DNA from: Bacillota bacterium | GTDB lineage: Bacteria; Bacillota; Clostridia; Oscillospirales; Acutalibacteraceae | Direction: 5' to 3' | NCBI GenBank assembly: GCA_023458915.1 | Contig: JAEWWM010000066.1 | Span: 1 to 38,102, forward strand | Length of the DNA: 38,102 nt | Shown here: one piece after another, positions 16,084 to 24,291 of the stretch | How the letters are laid out: every line of letters begins with the position of its first letter | How positions within the stretch are numbered: the stretch's first letter is position 1 | Made by a program: the position numbers and the translations under genes | The notes under the pieces: generated by a model | Databases searched by the model: none | Seen by the model: the letters and a program-made list of their open reading frames with translations, nothing else | Told to the model about the DNA's origin: nothing

Positions 16084-17091
16084 ATGGCAGTTTGCGATTC
16101 AATCAAACTTGAAAAAGGTATGTACAGCGTTAGCGGAAAAAGTTTTACCACGGTTCTTGAAGAATTAGACCCTTCCGAAAATTATAAGGGTACATCTCTT
16201 GAAAGCCTAGACGCATATCAGAGGCAGCTTAAAAGATTTGATATCAGAGTAAGCGGTACAGGATGCGATAAAGTTGAAAAATTCTTCAGCACAACTGATT
16301 CGGCAATGCTTTTTCCGGAGTTTATTTCAAGGGCTATAAAACAAGGGCTCACAGCATGCGACGTTATTCCTTCAATCACCGCAGCAAACACGGTAATCGA
16401 TGGCATTGATTACCGCGCAATTACTTCATCAACTGATCCGCTTGGAAGCGACAACACAGGCGCTGAAGGTAAATTACTCCGCGCTGTAAATGTTTCAACA
16501 AACAGCACACTTGTCTCACTTAAAAAATATGGCAGATTGTTTTCATCTACATATGAAGCGCTTAGGTTCCAAAATCTTGATGTTGTAGCGGTTATATTCA
16601 AACAAATCGGTATGGATATTGCATCAGAACAGCTTAAAGATGCGGTTACAGCGCTTTTATCTTCAGGCACTTCAGCTGCAGCCACAATTGACTCAACTAC
16701 AGCTGGAACTCTCGTATATACCGACCTTTTAAAACTTTGGGCAGGGCTCAGTCCATATCAGCCAAATGTGATGATTGCTTCCAGCGCGACCATTGAAAAT
16801 ATTTTAGGCCTTACCACAATGCAAGACGCTCAGGCGGGGCTGAATTTCCAAGGAACAGGAAAAATTATAACACCTCTTGGAGCCAAACTCGTGCTTAGCG
16901 AAGAAGTTGCTGCAAAGAAAATTATAGGTCTTGATAGAAATTTCGCACTGCAAATGATTCAATCCGGCGACGTTACTGTTGAATACGATAAAGTTATCGA
17001 AAAACAGCTCGAACAGGCTGCAATCAGCATAACTGCAGGATTTTCAAGAATATTTAAAGATGCTGTAAAAGTTCTTGATTACACCGCTTAA
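16084..17091 (+). CDS. phage major capsid protein
   Basis: The start is ATG 16084 with GGGGGA 8 nt upstream. An ATG at 16069 overlaps that site and is unlikely. The protein has 335 residues, with LFPEFISRAIKQGL near the start, repeated Ala/Ser/Thr-rich segments, ILGLTTMQDAQAGLNFQG, and the C-terminal LVLSEEVAAKKIIGLDRNFALQMIQSGDVTVEYDKVI. This is typical of HK97-fold capsid proteins encoded downstream of a prohead protease. It would form the capsid shell. Frame intact, length normal. Confidence 0.85.
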   Translation: MAVCDSIKLEKGMYSVSGKSFTTVLEELDPSENYKGTSLESLDAYQRQLKRFDIRVSGTGCDKVEKFFSTTDSAMLFPEFISRAIKQGLTACDVIPSITAANTVIDGIDYRAITSSTDPLGSDNTGAEGKLLRAVNVSTNSTLVSLKKYGRLFSSTYEALRFQNLDVVAVIFKQIGMDIASEQLKDAVTALLSSGTSAAATIDSTTAGTLVYTDLLKLWAGLSPYQPNVMIASSATIENILGLTTMQDAQAGLNFQGTGKIITPLGAKLVLSEEVAAKKIIGLDRNFALQMIQSGDVTVEYDKVIEKQLEQAAISITAGFSRIFKDAVKVLDYTA

Positions 17092-17135
17092 ATCTACACT
17101 ACTTAATAATTTCGCTTCTATGCTCTGATTTTTTC

Positions 17136-17235
17136 AAGAGTATGCTACTTAAGTAATATTATTTTAGCTCTTCCTCCCGCCGTGTGGCGGGAGGAAAAAT
17201 GATTAAAATATAACAAAGTAATACTCTGATTTTTT
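17136..17235. repeat. dispersed hairpin element, copy F, with flanking inverted and direct repeats
   Basis: A perfect 11-bp stem, TTCCTCCCGCC (17171-17181) and GGCGGGAGGAA (17186-17196), with a GTGT loop, followed by AAA. Outside it GAGTATGCTACTT (near 17137) is nearly complementary to AAAGTAATACTC (near 17215-17226). The 12-mer CTCTGATTTTTT occurs on both sides (17123-17134 and 17224-17235). It looks like a short MITE-like insertion between the capsid and connector genes. Confidence 0.5.
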
Positions 17236-17274
17236 ACAGGCAGGAAGACATTTTAATTAAAAGGAGAGGTTTCT

Positions 17275-17640
17275 TTGGACTTACAAGAAATTCTTGAAAG
17301 ATTTTCTATCATCACCAATCTTTCAATGGATGAAGTATCCCCTTGGATTCCGCTTTGCGAAGATGCATCACAGGAAATAGAGAGAAATTTAAAGGAGGGA
17401 GCCAATACAGGCGAAAATTCCCGAAGGCTAAACGCAGCGGTTGCGGCTCTCGCTTTTTACAGATATGTTCTTTACAGGGCATCGGGCGGCGGAATGGAAT
17501 CATTTACGGCAGGGGAGCTTAGAATCCGTACTAATTCTCAGGTAAATGTAAAAATTGCATATGAGGTATGGATGGGCGCAAAAAGCGCCATAGCAGATCT
17601 TCTAGTTGACGATAATTTCATGTTCGAAAGGATTGTATGA
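17275..17640 (+). CDS. phage head-tail connector-like protein
   Basis: A 121-residue protein starting at TTG behind AAGGAGAGG. It is helical and acidic, with IPLCEDASQEIERNLK and LNAAVAALAFYRYVLYRAS. Size, helical character and position after the capsid gene fit gp6-like connectors that extend the portal ring. It ends where the next gene starts (TGA at 17638-17640, ATG at 17642). No decisive motif, so the name rests mainly on context. Confidence 0.6.
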   Translation: MDLQEILERFSIITNLSMDEVSPWIPLCEDASQEIERNLKEGANTGENSRRLNAAVAALAFYRYVLYRASGGGMESFTAGELRIRTNSQVNVKIAYEVWMGAKSAIADLLVDDNFMFERIV

Positions 17641-17641
17641 A

Positions 17642-17965
17642 ATGGAAATGGAAATTAAAATGCTCCTTTCGCGCTACGGAAGACAAGTCACAATAACAAA
17701 AAGCTCAACTGATACACCAATAATCACTGAGGCTTTCATACAGCCCCTCAGGTCAGATAACCAAAGCGCTCTTTATGGCGATTACGCAGATGGCACAGAA
17801 CAATATGTATGCATAGTTTCCGCGGATATTCCGCTGAGCATTTACCCAATCACAACTGTAATAACAACAGAGAACCAAAATTATATAATTAAAAAAGCTG
17901 AGGGAGTGTATCTTTCGGGTAAGAGAATATATGAAAGAGCGGTACTCGAAAAAGCAACTTCTTAA
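17642..17965 (+). CDS. phage head-closure/adaptor-like protein
   Basis: A 107-residue protein from ATG 17642. An upstream in-frame start at 17606 lies inside the previous gene and is not needed. It is mostly beta, with RYGRQVTITKSSTDTPIITEAFIQPL, which resembles head-closure proteins that follow gp6-like connectors. It appears coupled to the preceding gene. Confidence 0.55.
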   Translation: MEMEIKMLLSRYGRQVTITKSSTDTPIITEAFIQPLRSDNQSALYGDYADGTEQYVCIVSADIPLSIYPITTVITTENQNYIIKKAEGVYLSGKRIYERAVLEKATS

Positions 17966-18019
17966 AATTTTGATATTTTTTTCATAAATTATAAAAATAT
18001 TATAGGAGATATTAAACAG

Positions 18020-18436
18020 ATGTTAGAAAATATAAAAGATAAAACGCCCGGAAGAGCCGCTCTTATGGAACCTGTAATCATATCCGGAAAATGTTTTGGA
18101 ATAAAATTACTATCCGTATATGATTTTATGCTCTGCACAAAAATGCTCCGCGAGTTAACAGAAGAATTCACATTGTGGGGCTTTGACAAAAAATTTTGCT
18201 CAGATATATGCGAGAGGGCTTGCGTTGTTTCGCTATGCCTTCATGATTTAAAGGGCAACAAAATATTCAGCAGCGGAATATCCGCGCTTAAAAACCTTAC
18301 ATCTTATGAACTCCGCCTTTTTTACAATGAATATATAAAACTTCAGAGAAAAATATTGAGGCGCGACAAAGTTACGTATGATATACTCGAAAGCGTAAAG
18401 AAACGGTACAAAAAAACTACGCCTGATGCAAAGTGA
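18020..18436 (+). CDS. phage protein, possibly tail assembly chaperone-like
   Basis: A 138-residue protein with AGGAGAT before the ATG. Segments LSVYDFMLCTKMLRELTEEF, CVVSLCLHDLKGNKIFSSG and NLTSYELRLFYNEYIKLQRK resemble small phage proteins encoded before the tape measure. No tape measure follows here. Its last codons overlap a second short frame at 18426. Function uncertain. Confidence 0.5.
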   Translation: MLENIKDKTPGRAALMEPVIISGKCFGIKLLSVYDFMLCTKMLRELTEEFTLWGFDKKFCSDICERACVVSLCLHDLKGNKIFSSGISALKNLTSYELRLFYNEYIKLQRKILRRDKVTYDILESVKKRYKKTTPDAK

Positions 18437-18515
18437 GCAAGCTAAAATAAAACTAGAAAATAAAAAACAAAAACTTATGTACATAAATTCAGCCAAATAT
18501 CAAATTAAGAGTTGA
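18426..18515 (+). CDS. 29-codon overlapping frame, stub of next phage gene
   Basis: ATG 18426 to TGA 18513-18515, overlapping the previous gene by 11 nt in another frame. The peptide is basic (MQSEQAKIKLENKKQKLMY...). In phages the gene after a tail chaperone often overlaps it like this. The frame ends just before a terminator, so it may mark the deletion end of the prophage. Confidence 0.3.
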   Translation: MQSEQAKIKLENKKQKLMYINSAKYQIKS

Positions 18516-18565
18516 CTTTTTGAAAAATATGTGTAAACTTATGTGTAAAGAATTTTTTCATGATA

Positions 18566-18594
18566 AAGAGAGTGGGAATACCCGCTCTTTTGTT
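18566..18594 (+). terminator. rho-independent terminator after the phage module
   Basis: AAGAGAGTGGG (18566-18576) pairs with CCCGCTCTTTT (18581-18591) around AATA, followed by GTTTG. It isolates nusA from the phage genes, so nusA needs its own promoter in the next 100 nt. That promoter is not obvious. Confidence 0.8.
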
Positions 18595-18695
18595 TGTATT
18601 ATAGCATGTTTATATTTTTATAAATTAAAAAATATAAATCTTATTTTTATGTATCACATATTTAAAACTTTAGAATATTAAAGGAGAATCTTAAA

Positions 18696-19748
18696 ATGAG
18701 CGCCGAGATATTTGAAGCACTTAGATTACTTGAAAGCGAACGCGGCATACCGATGGACTTTATGCTTGAAAAAATCAACAAGGCAATTGTTACCGCTTGT
18801 AAAAACAGCTACGATGGTAATGAAGAAGTGATAGTAAATTTAGATGAAGAAAATGGAATTTTCGAAGTTGAACTTCTTAAAACGGTGGTTAAAGAAGTTA
18901 CTGTGCCCGGACGAGAAATATCACTTGAAGATGCCCAAAAAATAGATAAAAAAGCCAAAATCGATGAGCAAGTAAAAGTAGCTCTCGATACAAAAGAATT
19001 TGGAAGAATTGCCGCGCAAACTGCAAGAAATATAATCCGTCAGGGGATAAAAGACGGCGAAAGAAGCCAGATAACTCAAGAGTTTCAAGGCAAGCAAAAT
19101 CAAATCGTCAGCGCTCTTATTGAAAAGATAGATAACAAAACCGGTGTGTTCACTTTAAGAATCGGCAAAGCTGAGTCCTCTCTTCCGAAAAGTGAACAGA
19201 TTGGAAACGAAAATGTGAAAGAAGGAGACCACATTAAAGTTTACGTTTCGGATGTTAAAGTGACTGACAGAGGCCCAAAAATTATAATTTCGCGCACAAA
19301 TTCAAATTTTGTGAAAAAACTTTTTGAAAACGAAATACCCGAAATAAACGACGGTACAATCGAAATAAAAGCGGTTTCGAGAGAACCCGGAGCAAGGAGC
19401 AAGGTCGCAGTTTTAAGCCACAATGAAAATGTAGACGCGGTGGGTTCTTGCATAGGTTCTCATGGAAGTCGTTTGAGCGAGATTATAAACGAGCTTGGCG
19501 GAGAGAAAATAGATTTAATAGAGTACAGCGATGACCCGGAAAAGTTTATTGCTGCGGCTTTGGCTCCTGCGCGCGTTATAAAAGTAGAAATCGATCCAGA
19601 AACACCAAATGTATGCAAAGCTACTGTTCCTGACCATCAACTTTCCCTTGCCATTGGTAATCGCGGGCAAAATGTAAGGCTTGCCGCAAGACTCACAGGA
19701 TATAAAATAGATCTGCGTCCTGAAAGCGGTTTTTTTGGCGAAAACTAA
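18696..19748 (+). CDS. nusA: transcription termination/antitermination factor NusA
   Basis: A 350-residue protein starting at an ATG behind AAAGGAGAAT. N-terminal RNA polymerase-binding domain (1-125), S1 domain about 130-200 (EGDHIKVYVSDVKVTDRGPKIIISR), then two KH domains (VGSCIGSHGSRLSEIINELGGEKID and LSLAIGNRGQNVRLAARLTGYKIDL). It lacks the extra C-terminal repeats of Proteobacteria, as is normal in Firmicutes. It opens the translation operon. The usual upstream partner rimP is not present; the phage remnant lies there instead. Confidence 0.97.
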   Translation: MSAEIFEALRLLESERGIPMDFMLEKINKAIVTACKNSYDGNEEVIVNLDEENGIFEVELLKTVVKEVTVPGREISLEDAQKIDKKAKIDEQVKVALDTKEFGRIAAQTARNIIRQGIKDGERSQITQEFQGKQNQIVSALIEKIDNKTGVFTLRIGKAESSLPKSEQIGNENVKEGDHIKVYVSDVKVTDRGPKIIISRTNSNFVKKLFENEIPEINDGTIEIKAVSREPGARSKVAVLSHNENVDAVGSCIGSHGSRLSEIINELGGEKIDLIEYSDDPEKFIAAALAPARVIKVEIDPETPNVCKATVPDHQLSLAIGNRGQNVRLAARLTGYKIDLRPESGFFGEN

Positions 19749-19780
19749 AATAAAATTTTAAATTAAGGACGAGTGCAATA

Positions 19781-20071
19781 TTGATTCAAAAACAAAAAAA
19801 TATACCAGTAAGAAAATGTATAGGGTGCGGCGCCAGAAAGCCTAAAGATGAATTTATAGTCATAATACGCTCACCGAAAAGTGAGCAAAATAAATCCATT
19901 AAAGTTTTGAGCGGCGACGATAAAAAAGAAGGCCGAGGAGCATATATTTGCAAAAATCCTGAATGTTTAAAAAAAGCCCGTAAAGCAAAAAGGCTTGAAA
20001 GAACTTTTAAAGGCAAAATTGAAAGCAGTATTTACGACGAACTCGAAAAGGCGGTGGAAAGCCGTGAATGA
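19781..20071 (+). CDS. rnpM: YlxR family RNA-binding protein (RnpM)
   Basis: A 96-residue protein from TTG 19781, with AAGGACGAG upstream. The family signature RKCIGCGARKPKDEFI and GRGAYICKNPECLKKARK are both present, with four Cys and a basic C-terminus. YlxR has been described as an RNase P modulator in Bacillus. It overlaps the next gene by 8 nt. Confidence 0.92.
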   Translation: MIQKQKNIPVRKCIGCGARKPKDEFIVIIRSPKSEQNKSIKVLSGDDKKEGRGAYICKNPECLKKARKAKRLERTFKGKIESSIYDELEKAVESRE

Positions 20072-20441
20072 TCCACTTCTTTCCTTTTTGGGAATAGCAA
20101 AAAAATCAGGAAATCTCATTTTTGGAATGGACCCGGTCAAAAAAGAACTTTTAAAAGAAAAAATCAAACTAATTTTAGTCACAAGCGATATATCAGAAAA
20201 TTCGCTTAAAGAAATTCAAAATTCTTTAAATTCATATAATAAAATTGAAATTTTGCAAATCAAAAATACAAAAGATAACATAAATTCAGCAGTTGGTAAA
20301 TATTCAGCAGTAATAGGAATTTCAAATGAAAATTTTGCAAAAAAAATAAAATTGCTTACGGGCGAAGCGAAGACTCAGAAAAAAGATTTTCAAGAAATAG
20401 AATTAATACGAAGAAGCAATCAGGAGGAATGCAGTATATGA
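20064..20441 (+). CDS. L7Ae/L30e-family ribosomal/RNA-binding protein (YlxQ-like)
   Basis: The start chosen is GTG 20064, giving 125 residues and overlapping rnpM by 8 nt. Earlier in-frame starts lie inside rnpM. DPLLSFLGIAKKSGNLIFGMDPV is the L7Ae-like start, with KEKIKLILVTSDISENSLKEI following. Likely binds kink-turn RNA. The C-terminal tail is poorly conserved. It shares a TGA/ATG overlap with infB. Confidence 0.88.
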   Translation: MNDPLLSFLGIAKKSGNLIFGMDPVKKELLKEKIKLILVTSDISENSLKEIQNSLNSYNKIEILQIKNTKDNINSAVGKYSAVIGISNENFAKKIKLLTGEAKTQKKDFQEIELIRRSNQEECSI

Positions 20442-22777
20442 TGATAAAATACAGAGTTCACGAAGTGGCAAAAGATCTGGAGGCCCCAAGCAAAGACGTA
20501 ATCGCTCTTCTAAAAGAATATACTGGCGACGAAAAAAAACACATGACAGCGCTTACTGAAGATGAACTCAATATAATTTTCGAATATTACACTCAAAAAA
20601 ATCAGGTAAAAAGCTTTGATGAATATTTTGCGCTGCAAAAAGAAAGGGAAGTAAAACCAAAACCGGTTGAAGTTTTAAAAGAACCTTTAAAAGCGCAGAA
20701 AGCTGATGTTAAAACTCAGAAAAATGTTCACAAAGCTCAGCCGCGATTTGAAAACAAGATAGTTTTAACGGGAACATCAGATACCTCGGCAACAAGCGCT
20801 GAAAAGCCCGAAGGAAAAGTTATAAATACAAGAATCGTGAACGTAAACATAGATAAATACAACGAAAGATACGACCGCATTGCTTCCGAAAAATTCAAAA
20901 CCGACAATTTCGCTCACAAGCAAAAAATTGTACAAAGATCGCAGCAGAGGAACAAATTTAAAAGCGCCAAAAGAGAAACTGAAGCTGAAAGGCTCCGCCG
21001 CATAGCCGAAGAAAGGAAAGCTAAGCCAATTACCGTCTCCATCCCGGATGAAATAACCGTAGGTGAGCTTGCACTCCGGCTAAAAGCAACCGCTGCGGAA
21101 GTTATCAAAAAATTAATGATGATGGGCACAATGGCTTCAATTAGCGATGTTATCGATTTTGACACCGCAAGCCTTGTAGCAATGGAGTTCCATGCAAAAA
21201 TTGAAAAAGAAGAAACAGTTACCATTGAGGAACAGATTATTGATGATAGCGAAGATACTGAAAGCAATCTTGTATCAAGAGCTCCTGTAGTTGTTGTTAT
21301 GGGGCACGTCGATCACGGTAAAACTTCGCTCCTTGACGCCATTCGCCATGCAGATGTTATTTCAACTGAAGCTGGCGGAATTACGCAGCATATTGGTGCT
21401 TATCGCATAAATTTAGAAGGTCGAGACATTACTTTCCTCGATACTCCCGGCCATGAAGCATTCACAACAATGCGCGCAAGGGGAGCACAAATTACCGATA
21501 TTGCCATTTTAGTGGTTGCAGCAGATGATGGCATCAAACCGCAGACCATAGAAGCTATAAATCATGCAAAAGCGGCAGAAGTTTCAATTATAGTCGCAAT
21601 CAACAAAATGGACACAGACGGCGCGAACCCGGAAAAAGTCATGCAGCAACTGACTGAGCAAGGCTTAGTTCCTGAAGAATGGGGCGGTAATACACCTTGT
21701 ATAAAAGTTTCCGCCAAAACAAAACAAGGAATCGACGAGCTTTTGGAAATGATTTTATTAGTAGCTGATGTTAAAGAGCTCAAAGCGAATCCAAACAGGC
21801 GGGCAAAAGGAACGGTCATTGAAGCAAACCTCGACAAAGGCCGGGGCCCGGTTGCAACTGTGCTTATTCAAAATGGTACTCTTAAAATAGGTGATATAGT
21901 GGTTGCGGGAACTGCTGTCGGGCGTGTGAGAGCCATGATTAACGACAAGGGTGAAAATATTAAAGAAGCAGGTCCGTCTGTGCCCATAGCTATTACCGGG
22001 CTTGATACCGTCCCTACAGGCGGCGATATTGTTAATGCAGTTTCAGATGAAAAACTCGCAAGGCAGCTCGTCGAGCAACGCCGAGGAACTCAAAAAGAAG
22101 CACAGTTTAGCAGCCAAACAAAAGTCACGCTAGATAACCTTTTTGATCAGATGCAAGTTGGGGAAGTAAAAGAGCTGAAAATAATCGTAAAGGGCGATGT
22201 TCAAGGCTCTGTTGAAGCGGTTAAGCAGTCGCTCGAGAAAATTTCCAATCCTGAAGTTCGCGTGAATGTAATCCATGGAGCTGTCGGCGCAATTAATGAA
22301 TCGGACGTTATGTTAGCAAACGCTTCAAATGCAATAATCGTCGGATTTAATGTACGCCCCGAACCTGATGCAGCTGAAAATGCACAGCGTGACGGTGTTG
22401 ACATTCGCCTTTACAGGGTAATTTACGAATGCATTGAAGAAATCACTGACGCAATGAAAGGAATGCTTGCCCCGAAATTCCGCGAAATTCAGCTCGGACG
22501 CGCGGAATGCCGCGAGGTTTATAAAATCTCAAATATTGGAACAATCGCAGGCTGTTATGTTGTTTCCGGAAAAATCGCAAGAAATGCCAAAATCCGCGTG
22601 GTACGCGATGGAATCGTTATAGCTGAAGATGAAATATCATCCCTTAAAAGATTTAAAGACGACACAAAAGAAGTCGCGCAGGGGTTTGAATGCGGTATAG
22701 GGCTAAAAAACTTTAACGATATAAAAAACGGCGATGTATTTGAGGCGTTTATAATTGAAGAATACCGCGAAGACTAA
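20438..22777 (+). CDS. infB: translation initiation factor IF-2
   Basis: The start at ATG 20438 gives 779 residues. It has AGGAGG 10 nt upstream and a 4-nt ATGA overlap with the previous stop, whereas ATG 20429 sits right against the ribosome binding site. N-terminal IF2_N (YRVHEVAKDLEAPSKDVIALL), a Lys/Glu-rich linker, a second IF2_N, then the G domain with GHVDHGKTSLLDAIR, DTPGHEAFT and NKMD, followed by domains II-IV. It brings initiator tRNA to the 30S subunit and drives subunit joining. All GTPase motifs are intact. Confidence 0.98.
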   Translation: MMIKYRVHEVAKDLEAPSKDVIALLKEYTGDEKKHMTALTEDELNIIFEYYTQKNQVKSFDEYFALQKEREVKPKPVEVLKEPLKAQKADVKTQKNVHKAQPRFENKIVLTGTSDTSATSAEKPEGKVINTRIVNVNIDKYNERYDRIASEKFKTDNFAHKQKIVQRSQQRNKFKSAKRETEAERLRRIAEERKAKPITVSIPDEITVGELALRLKATAAEVIKKLMMMGTMASISDVIDFDTASLVAMEFHAKIEKEETVTIEEQIIDDSEDTESNLVSRAPVVVVMGHVDHGKTSLLDAIRHADVISTEAGGITQHIGAYRINLEGRDITFLDTPGHEAFTTMRARGAQITDIAILVVAADDGIKPQTIEAINHAKAAEVSIIVAINKMDTDGANPEKVMQQLTEQGLVPEEWGGNTPCIKVSAKTKQGIDELLEMILLVADVKELKANPNRRAKGTVIEANLDKGRGPVATVLIQNGTLKIGDIVVAGTAVGRVRAMINDKGENIKEAGPSVPIAITGLDTVPTGGDIVNAVSDEKLARQLVEQRRGTQKEAQFSSQTKVTLDNLFDQMQVGEVKELKIIVKGDVQGSVEAVKQSLEKISNPEVRVNVIHGAVGAINESDVMLANASNAIIVGFNVRPEPDAAENAQRDGVDIRLYRVIYECIEEITDAMKGMLAPKFREIQLGRAECREVYKISNIGTIAGCYVVSGKIARNAKIRVVRDGIVIAEDEISSLKRFKDDTKEVAQGFECGIGLKNFNDIKNGDVFEAFIIEEYRED

Positions 22778-22944
22778 TATAAATCTTCACACATTAATAG
22801 GAACGTAAATTTTGAAAAAATCTATTTTTCGTTCAAAACTTGCCGAAATATATAAATAAGTCCTCCTCACTTTTCGCGAAATTTTGTTTAATTTTGAAAG
22901 AATGTTTAAAAATAATAGTAAAACCAGTAAAGAAGGAATAAACC

Positions 22945-23292
22945 ATGCCGAGTCATAGAGCGCAGCATAACTATGAAAGCATAAAGCGAGAAATAACGGC
23001 AATCATAAGGGAGCTTAAAGATCCGCGCCTTAAAAGCGGATTCGTAAGCATAGTTAAAATATCGGCGTCAAATGACGCTTCAAGCTGCAAAGTTTTCGTA
23101 AGCGCACTTGAAGGGCTCGAAAAAGCTGAAGAAGCAGCGAAAATACTCGGTTCCGCTTCGGGTTATATACGAAAAGAACTTGGTGAAAGGCTAAAGTTAA
23201 GATACGTTCCAAACCTTACATTTATCCCGACCGACGCCGTAGAATACGGGATAAACATGTCTAAACGAATTGACAAGCTCCTTTCAAAATAA
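22945..23292 (+). CDS. rbfA: 30S ribosome-binding factor RbfA
   Basis: A 115-residue protein with AAGGAATAAACC before the ATG. KH-like fold signatures are REITAIIRELKDPRLKSGFVSIVKI and YIRKELGERLKLRYVPNLTFIPTDAVEYG. It acts in 16S rRNA 5' end and 30S maturation. A 167-nt gap separates it from infB, long for this operon, and no terminator is seen in it. Confidence 0.96.
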   Translation: MPSHRAQHNYESIKREITAIIRELKDPRLKSGFVSIVKISASNDASSCKVFVSALEGLEKAEEAAKILGSASGYIRKELGERLKLRYVPNLTFIPTDAVEYGINMSKRIDKLLSK

Positions 23293-23338
23293 ATTTTGGC
23301 TGATACCTATATATCTTAAAATCAAGAAAGGCAAAATT

Positions 23339-24289
23339 ATGGAATTATTATCAACCATAGCAAAAAACATAAAAGCCAAAGATTTTTTTTACATTCTTAC
23401 TCATATGTACCCCGACGGAGATACGCTCGGTTCCGCTTTTGCACTTTGCAGAACACTTCAAAAAATGGGTAAGCATGCAAAAGTTTTATGCAGCGACCCC
23501 ATCCCCAAAAAATTTGAATTTATGGCGGATTTTGTAAAAAAAGAGGATTTTGAGCCTGAATGCATTATTTCCGTAGATCTTGCGGACACTAATCTGCTTG
23601 GAGAAAAATTAGAAAAATATGAACATAAAATAGACATGTGCATTGATCATCATCCATCAAATCGTAATTATACAGACATAAGTTACGTTAACTCCACAGC
23701 AGCAGCTAACTCGGAAATAATTTATGATTTAATAAAAGAAATGGGTATTATAATTGACGCTGAAACTGCTACGTGCCTCTATGTAGGCGTTGCAACTGAT
23801 ACAGGGTGCTTTAAATACCAAAACACTACCTGGAGAACTCATTTTATAGCTGCGGAACTTATGAAACTTGGCGCCAATACAGCAAAAATAAACGAGAAAT
23901 TATTTACCGTTAAACCTAGAAAAAAATTCGAAGCGGAAAGAATTATTTATAAAAACCTTGAATATTTTTTTAGCGGTAAATGCGCTATGTCGTTTATTAC
24001 CTTAAAAGAAATGGAGAGCATCGGAGTTAATAATAATGAACTCGATGGAATTGCCTCTGTACCCATAAAAATCGAAGGTGTGCAAATAGGAATCACTATA
24101 AGGGAGAAATCTTTCGATCATTATAAAATATCTGTACGAACTAAATCTGGCGGCATTGATGCAAACGAATTTTGTTCAAAATTTGGCGGCGGCGGGCACT
24201 TAATGGCCGGAGGTTTTGACACAAAAGGAACTTTAGAAAAAGCAAAAGAACGAATACTAGAAAAATTAAAACTCCAGCTTGGATGGTAA
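23339..24289 (+). CDS. nrnA: DHH/DHHA1 phosphoesterase NrnA (nanoRNase/pAp phosphatase family)
   Basis: Start at ATG 23339 after AGAAAGGC, 316 residues. Earlier in-frame codons overlap rbfA and lack a site. Motifs: THMYPDGDTLGSAFAL (metal-binding Asp residues), VDLAD, CIDHHPSN (the DHH motif), a DTG motif in GVATDTGCFKY, and the DHHA1 GGGGHLMAGGF near the end. NrnA degrades short oligoribonucleotides and dephosphorylates pAp. It sits in the usual place between rbfA and truB and overlaps the truB region by a few nucleotides. Confidence 0.93.
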   Translation: MELLSTIAKNIKAKDFFYILTHMYPDGDTLGSAFALCRTLQKMGKHAKVLCSDPIPKKFEFMADFVKKEDFEPECIISVDLADTNLLGEKLEKYEHKIDMCIDHHPSNRNYTDISYVNSTAAANSEIIYDLIKEMGIIIDAETATCLYVGVATDTGCFKYQNTTWRTHFIAAELMKLGANTAKINEKLFTVKPRKKFEAERIIYKNLEYFFSGKCAMSFITLKEMESIGVNNNELDGIASVPIKIEGVQIGITIREKSFDHYKISVRTKSGGIDANEFCSKFGGGGHLMAGGFDTKGTLEKAKERILEKLKLQLGW

Positions 24290-24291
24290 AA

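Larger units (their letters stand above)
11956..18515 (+). mobile_element. prophage head and packaging module (tailless remnant)
   Basis: Eight or nine consecutive plus-strand genes in the standard order of a tailed phage head region: small terminase, large terminase, portal, protease, major capsid, connector, head-closure, a possible tail-chaperone-like protein and a stub. There is no integrase, repressor, replication, tape-measure, tail, holin or endolysin gene in the window. A terminator at 18566 and nusA follow at once. All head genes have intact frames and good ribosome binding sites. It may be a decayed prophage, a capsid-forming satellite or a domesticated particle. No attachment-site repeats were identified. 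Confidence 0.8.
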
